Shown here: positions 14,805 through 15,109 of the stretch, one piece after another | Position numbering within the stretch: position 1 is the stretch's first letter | Layout of the letters: each line of letters opens with the position of its first letter | Assembly (NCBI GenBank): GCA_020024085.1 | Contig: JAHHUG010000025.1 | Location: forward strand, 1 to 15,109 | Length of the DNA stretch: 15,109 nt | Reading direction: 5' to 3' | Source: Christensenellaceae bacterium | Lineage (GTDB): Bacteria > Bacillota > Clostridia > Christensenellales > CAAEEZ01 | The notes under the pieces: generated by a model | What the model was told of the DNA's origin: nothing | Database searches by the model: none | The model's input: only the letters and a program-made list of their open reading frames with translations | Translations under genes and position numbers: made by a program

Positions 14805-14838
14805 TTGAAAAATTTTCAAAATTTTGAAAATTTTTCAA
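14805..14838. repeat. Perfect 34-bp palindrome upstream of the Spo0A-like gene
   Basis: Two 17-base halves (14805-14821 and 14822-14838) are exact reverse complements with no spacer, centred on CAAAATTTTG. It is built from alternating AATTTTC and GAAAATT blocks and lies 35-68 bases before the ATG, where a promoter or operator is expected. The blocks resemble halves of the CodY consensus, but the best 15-base window has three mismatches. Confidence 0.8.
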
Positions 14839-14900
14839 TATTACATTTAAAATCTTCAAAATTCTCTAAAAATTTTAAAAATACTGTATATTTTAACCTA

Positions 14901-14921
14901 TTATGCAAAATTTTTGCATAA
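14901..14921. repeat. Perfect 21-bp palindrome upstream of the Spo0A-like gene
   Basis: Arms TTATGCAAAA (14901-14910) and TTTTGCATAA (14912-14921) flank a single central T. The length and symmetry suit a dimeric DNA-binding protein. It lies about 130 bases upstream of the ATG. I do not recognise the motif. Confidence 0.7.
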
Positions 14922-15060
14922 CAAAACTTGGCTAACTCCATTAAATTTATTAGTTTAATCTGTGGGAAATAATGTGCAACTGCACTAAATAATACTTATA
15001 TTTTAACAAATCATATAAAAAAGTCCACTAAATCGAATAAAATAAATATAAAATTTTTTT

Positions 15061-15077
15061 ACCGACATATTTCGACA
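15061..15077 (-). promoter_or_regulatory. Tandem Spo0A-box-like sequences
   Basis: On the minus strand, the strand of the Spo0A-like gene, a perfect 0A box TGTCGAA (15071-15077) is followed exactly 10 bases later by TGTCGGT (15061-15067), matching 5 of 7. Tandem boxes one helical turn apart are the arrangement bound by Spo0A dimers. They lie about 290 bases upstream of the ATG and could equally serve a gene beyond the window. Confidence 0.4.
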
Positions 15078-15109
15078 CTTTTTTTAATGCAAAAAATAGC
15101 AAATTACCG

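Larger units (their letters stand above)
14771..15109. other. Upstream region of the Spo0A-like gene, with palindromes and 0A-like boxes
   Basis: About 340 very AT-rich bases with no supported gene. It contains a perfect 34-bp palindrome (14805-14838), a perfect 21-bp palindrome (14901-14921), the second copy of a dispersed 20-base repeat (14939-14958) and a tandem pair of 0A-like boxes (15061-15077). I could not pick out one convincing promoter; short AT-rich matches occur throughout. Confidence 0.65.

Noticed and set aside
14805..14890. CRISPR or tandem-repeat array upstream of the Spo0A-like gene
   Set aside because: The repeated AATTTTC/GAAAATT blocks are short and contiguous, with no uniform spacers, and the structure is better described as one palindrome.
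14839..14900. Definite promoter for the Spo0A-like gene, including a sigma-H type
   Set aside because: A GAATAA-type -10 occurs near 14790, but no matching -35 is found at the right distance; the other matches are ordinary AT-rich coincidences.

Overview
The window is AT-rich DNA from a low-GC Gram-positive bacterium, most likely a member of the Clostridia. Evidence: strong GGAGG-type ribosome binding sites, a Spo0A-type regulator, an ATP-type PEP carboxykinase, and the standard code with TGA as stop. I cannot name the species. There are 11 complete protein-coding genes and one gene cut by the left edge; I see no rRNA, tRNA, CRISPR array or insertion sequence.

Layout. 1-376 (-): start of an unrecognised membrane protein, with a good promoter. 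765-2012 (+): a membrane-embedded M28-type zinc peptidase, then a terminator. 2307-8601 (-): a complete F-type ATP synthase operon in transcriptional order atpB-atpE-atpF-atpA-atpG-atpD-atpC, tightly packed and ending in a terminator. 8602-9231: a 630-bp divergent regulatory region. 9232-10806 (+): pckA. 10945-13920 (+): a GH2 beta-galactosidase. 14060-14770 (-): a Spo0A-like response regulator, preceded by an AT-rich upstream region holding two perfect palindromes and a tandem pair of 0A-like boxes.

The most unusual point is in the ATP synthase operon. There is no separate atpH (delta subunit) gene. The alpha subunit instead carries about 75 extra N-terminal residues that look like the C-terminal, stator-binding domain of delta, sitting exactly where atpH normally lies (between atpF and atpA). 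The delta N-terminal domain, which normally docks delta onto the alpha N-termini, is missing, so a covalent link appears to replace a non-covalent dock. No in-frame ATG, GTG or TTG lies between the delta-like domain and the alpha core, so every alpha, hence three per F1, should carry the domain unless it is cleaved. The same operon has a c subunit with a signal-peptide-like leader and an acidic linker, a gamma with an extended basic C-terminus, and an a subunit with a lysine-rich tail.

How the genes relate: the ATP synthase and PEP carboxykinase genes are divergently transcribed from one regulatory region with good sigma-A-type promoters and several dyads, two of which resemble clostridial Rex (NADH-sensing) sites, which would fit joint control by energy or redox state (inference). 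The Spo0A-like protein keeps the DNA-binding domain well but has lost the acidic pocket of its receiver domain.
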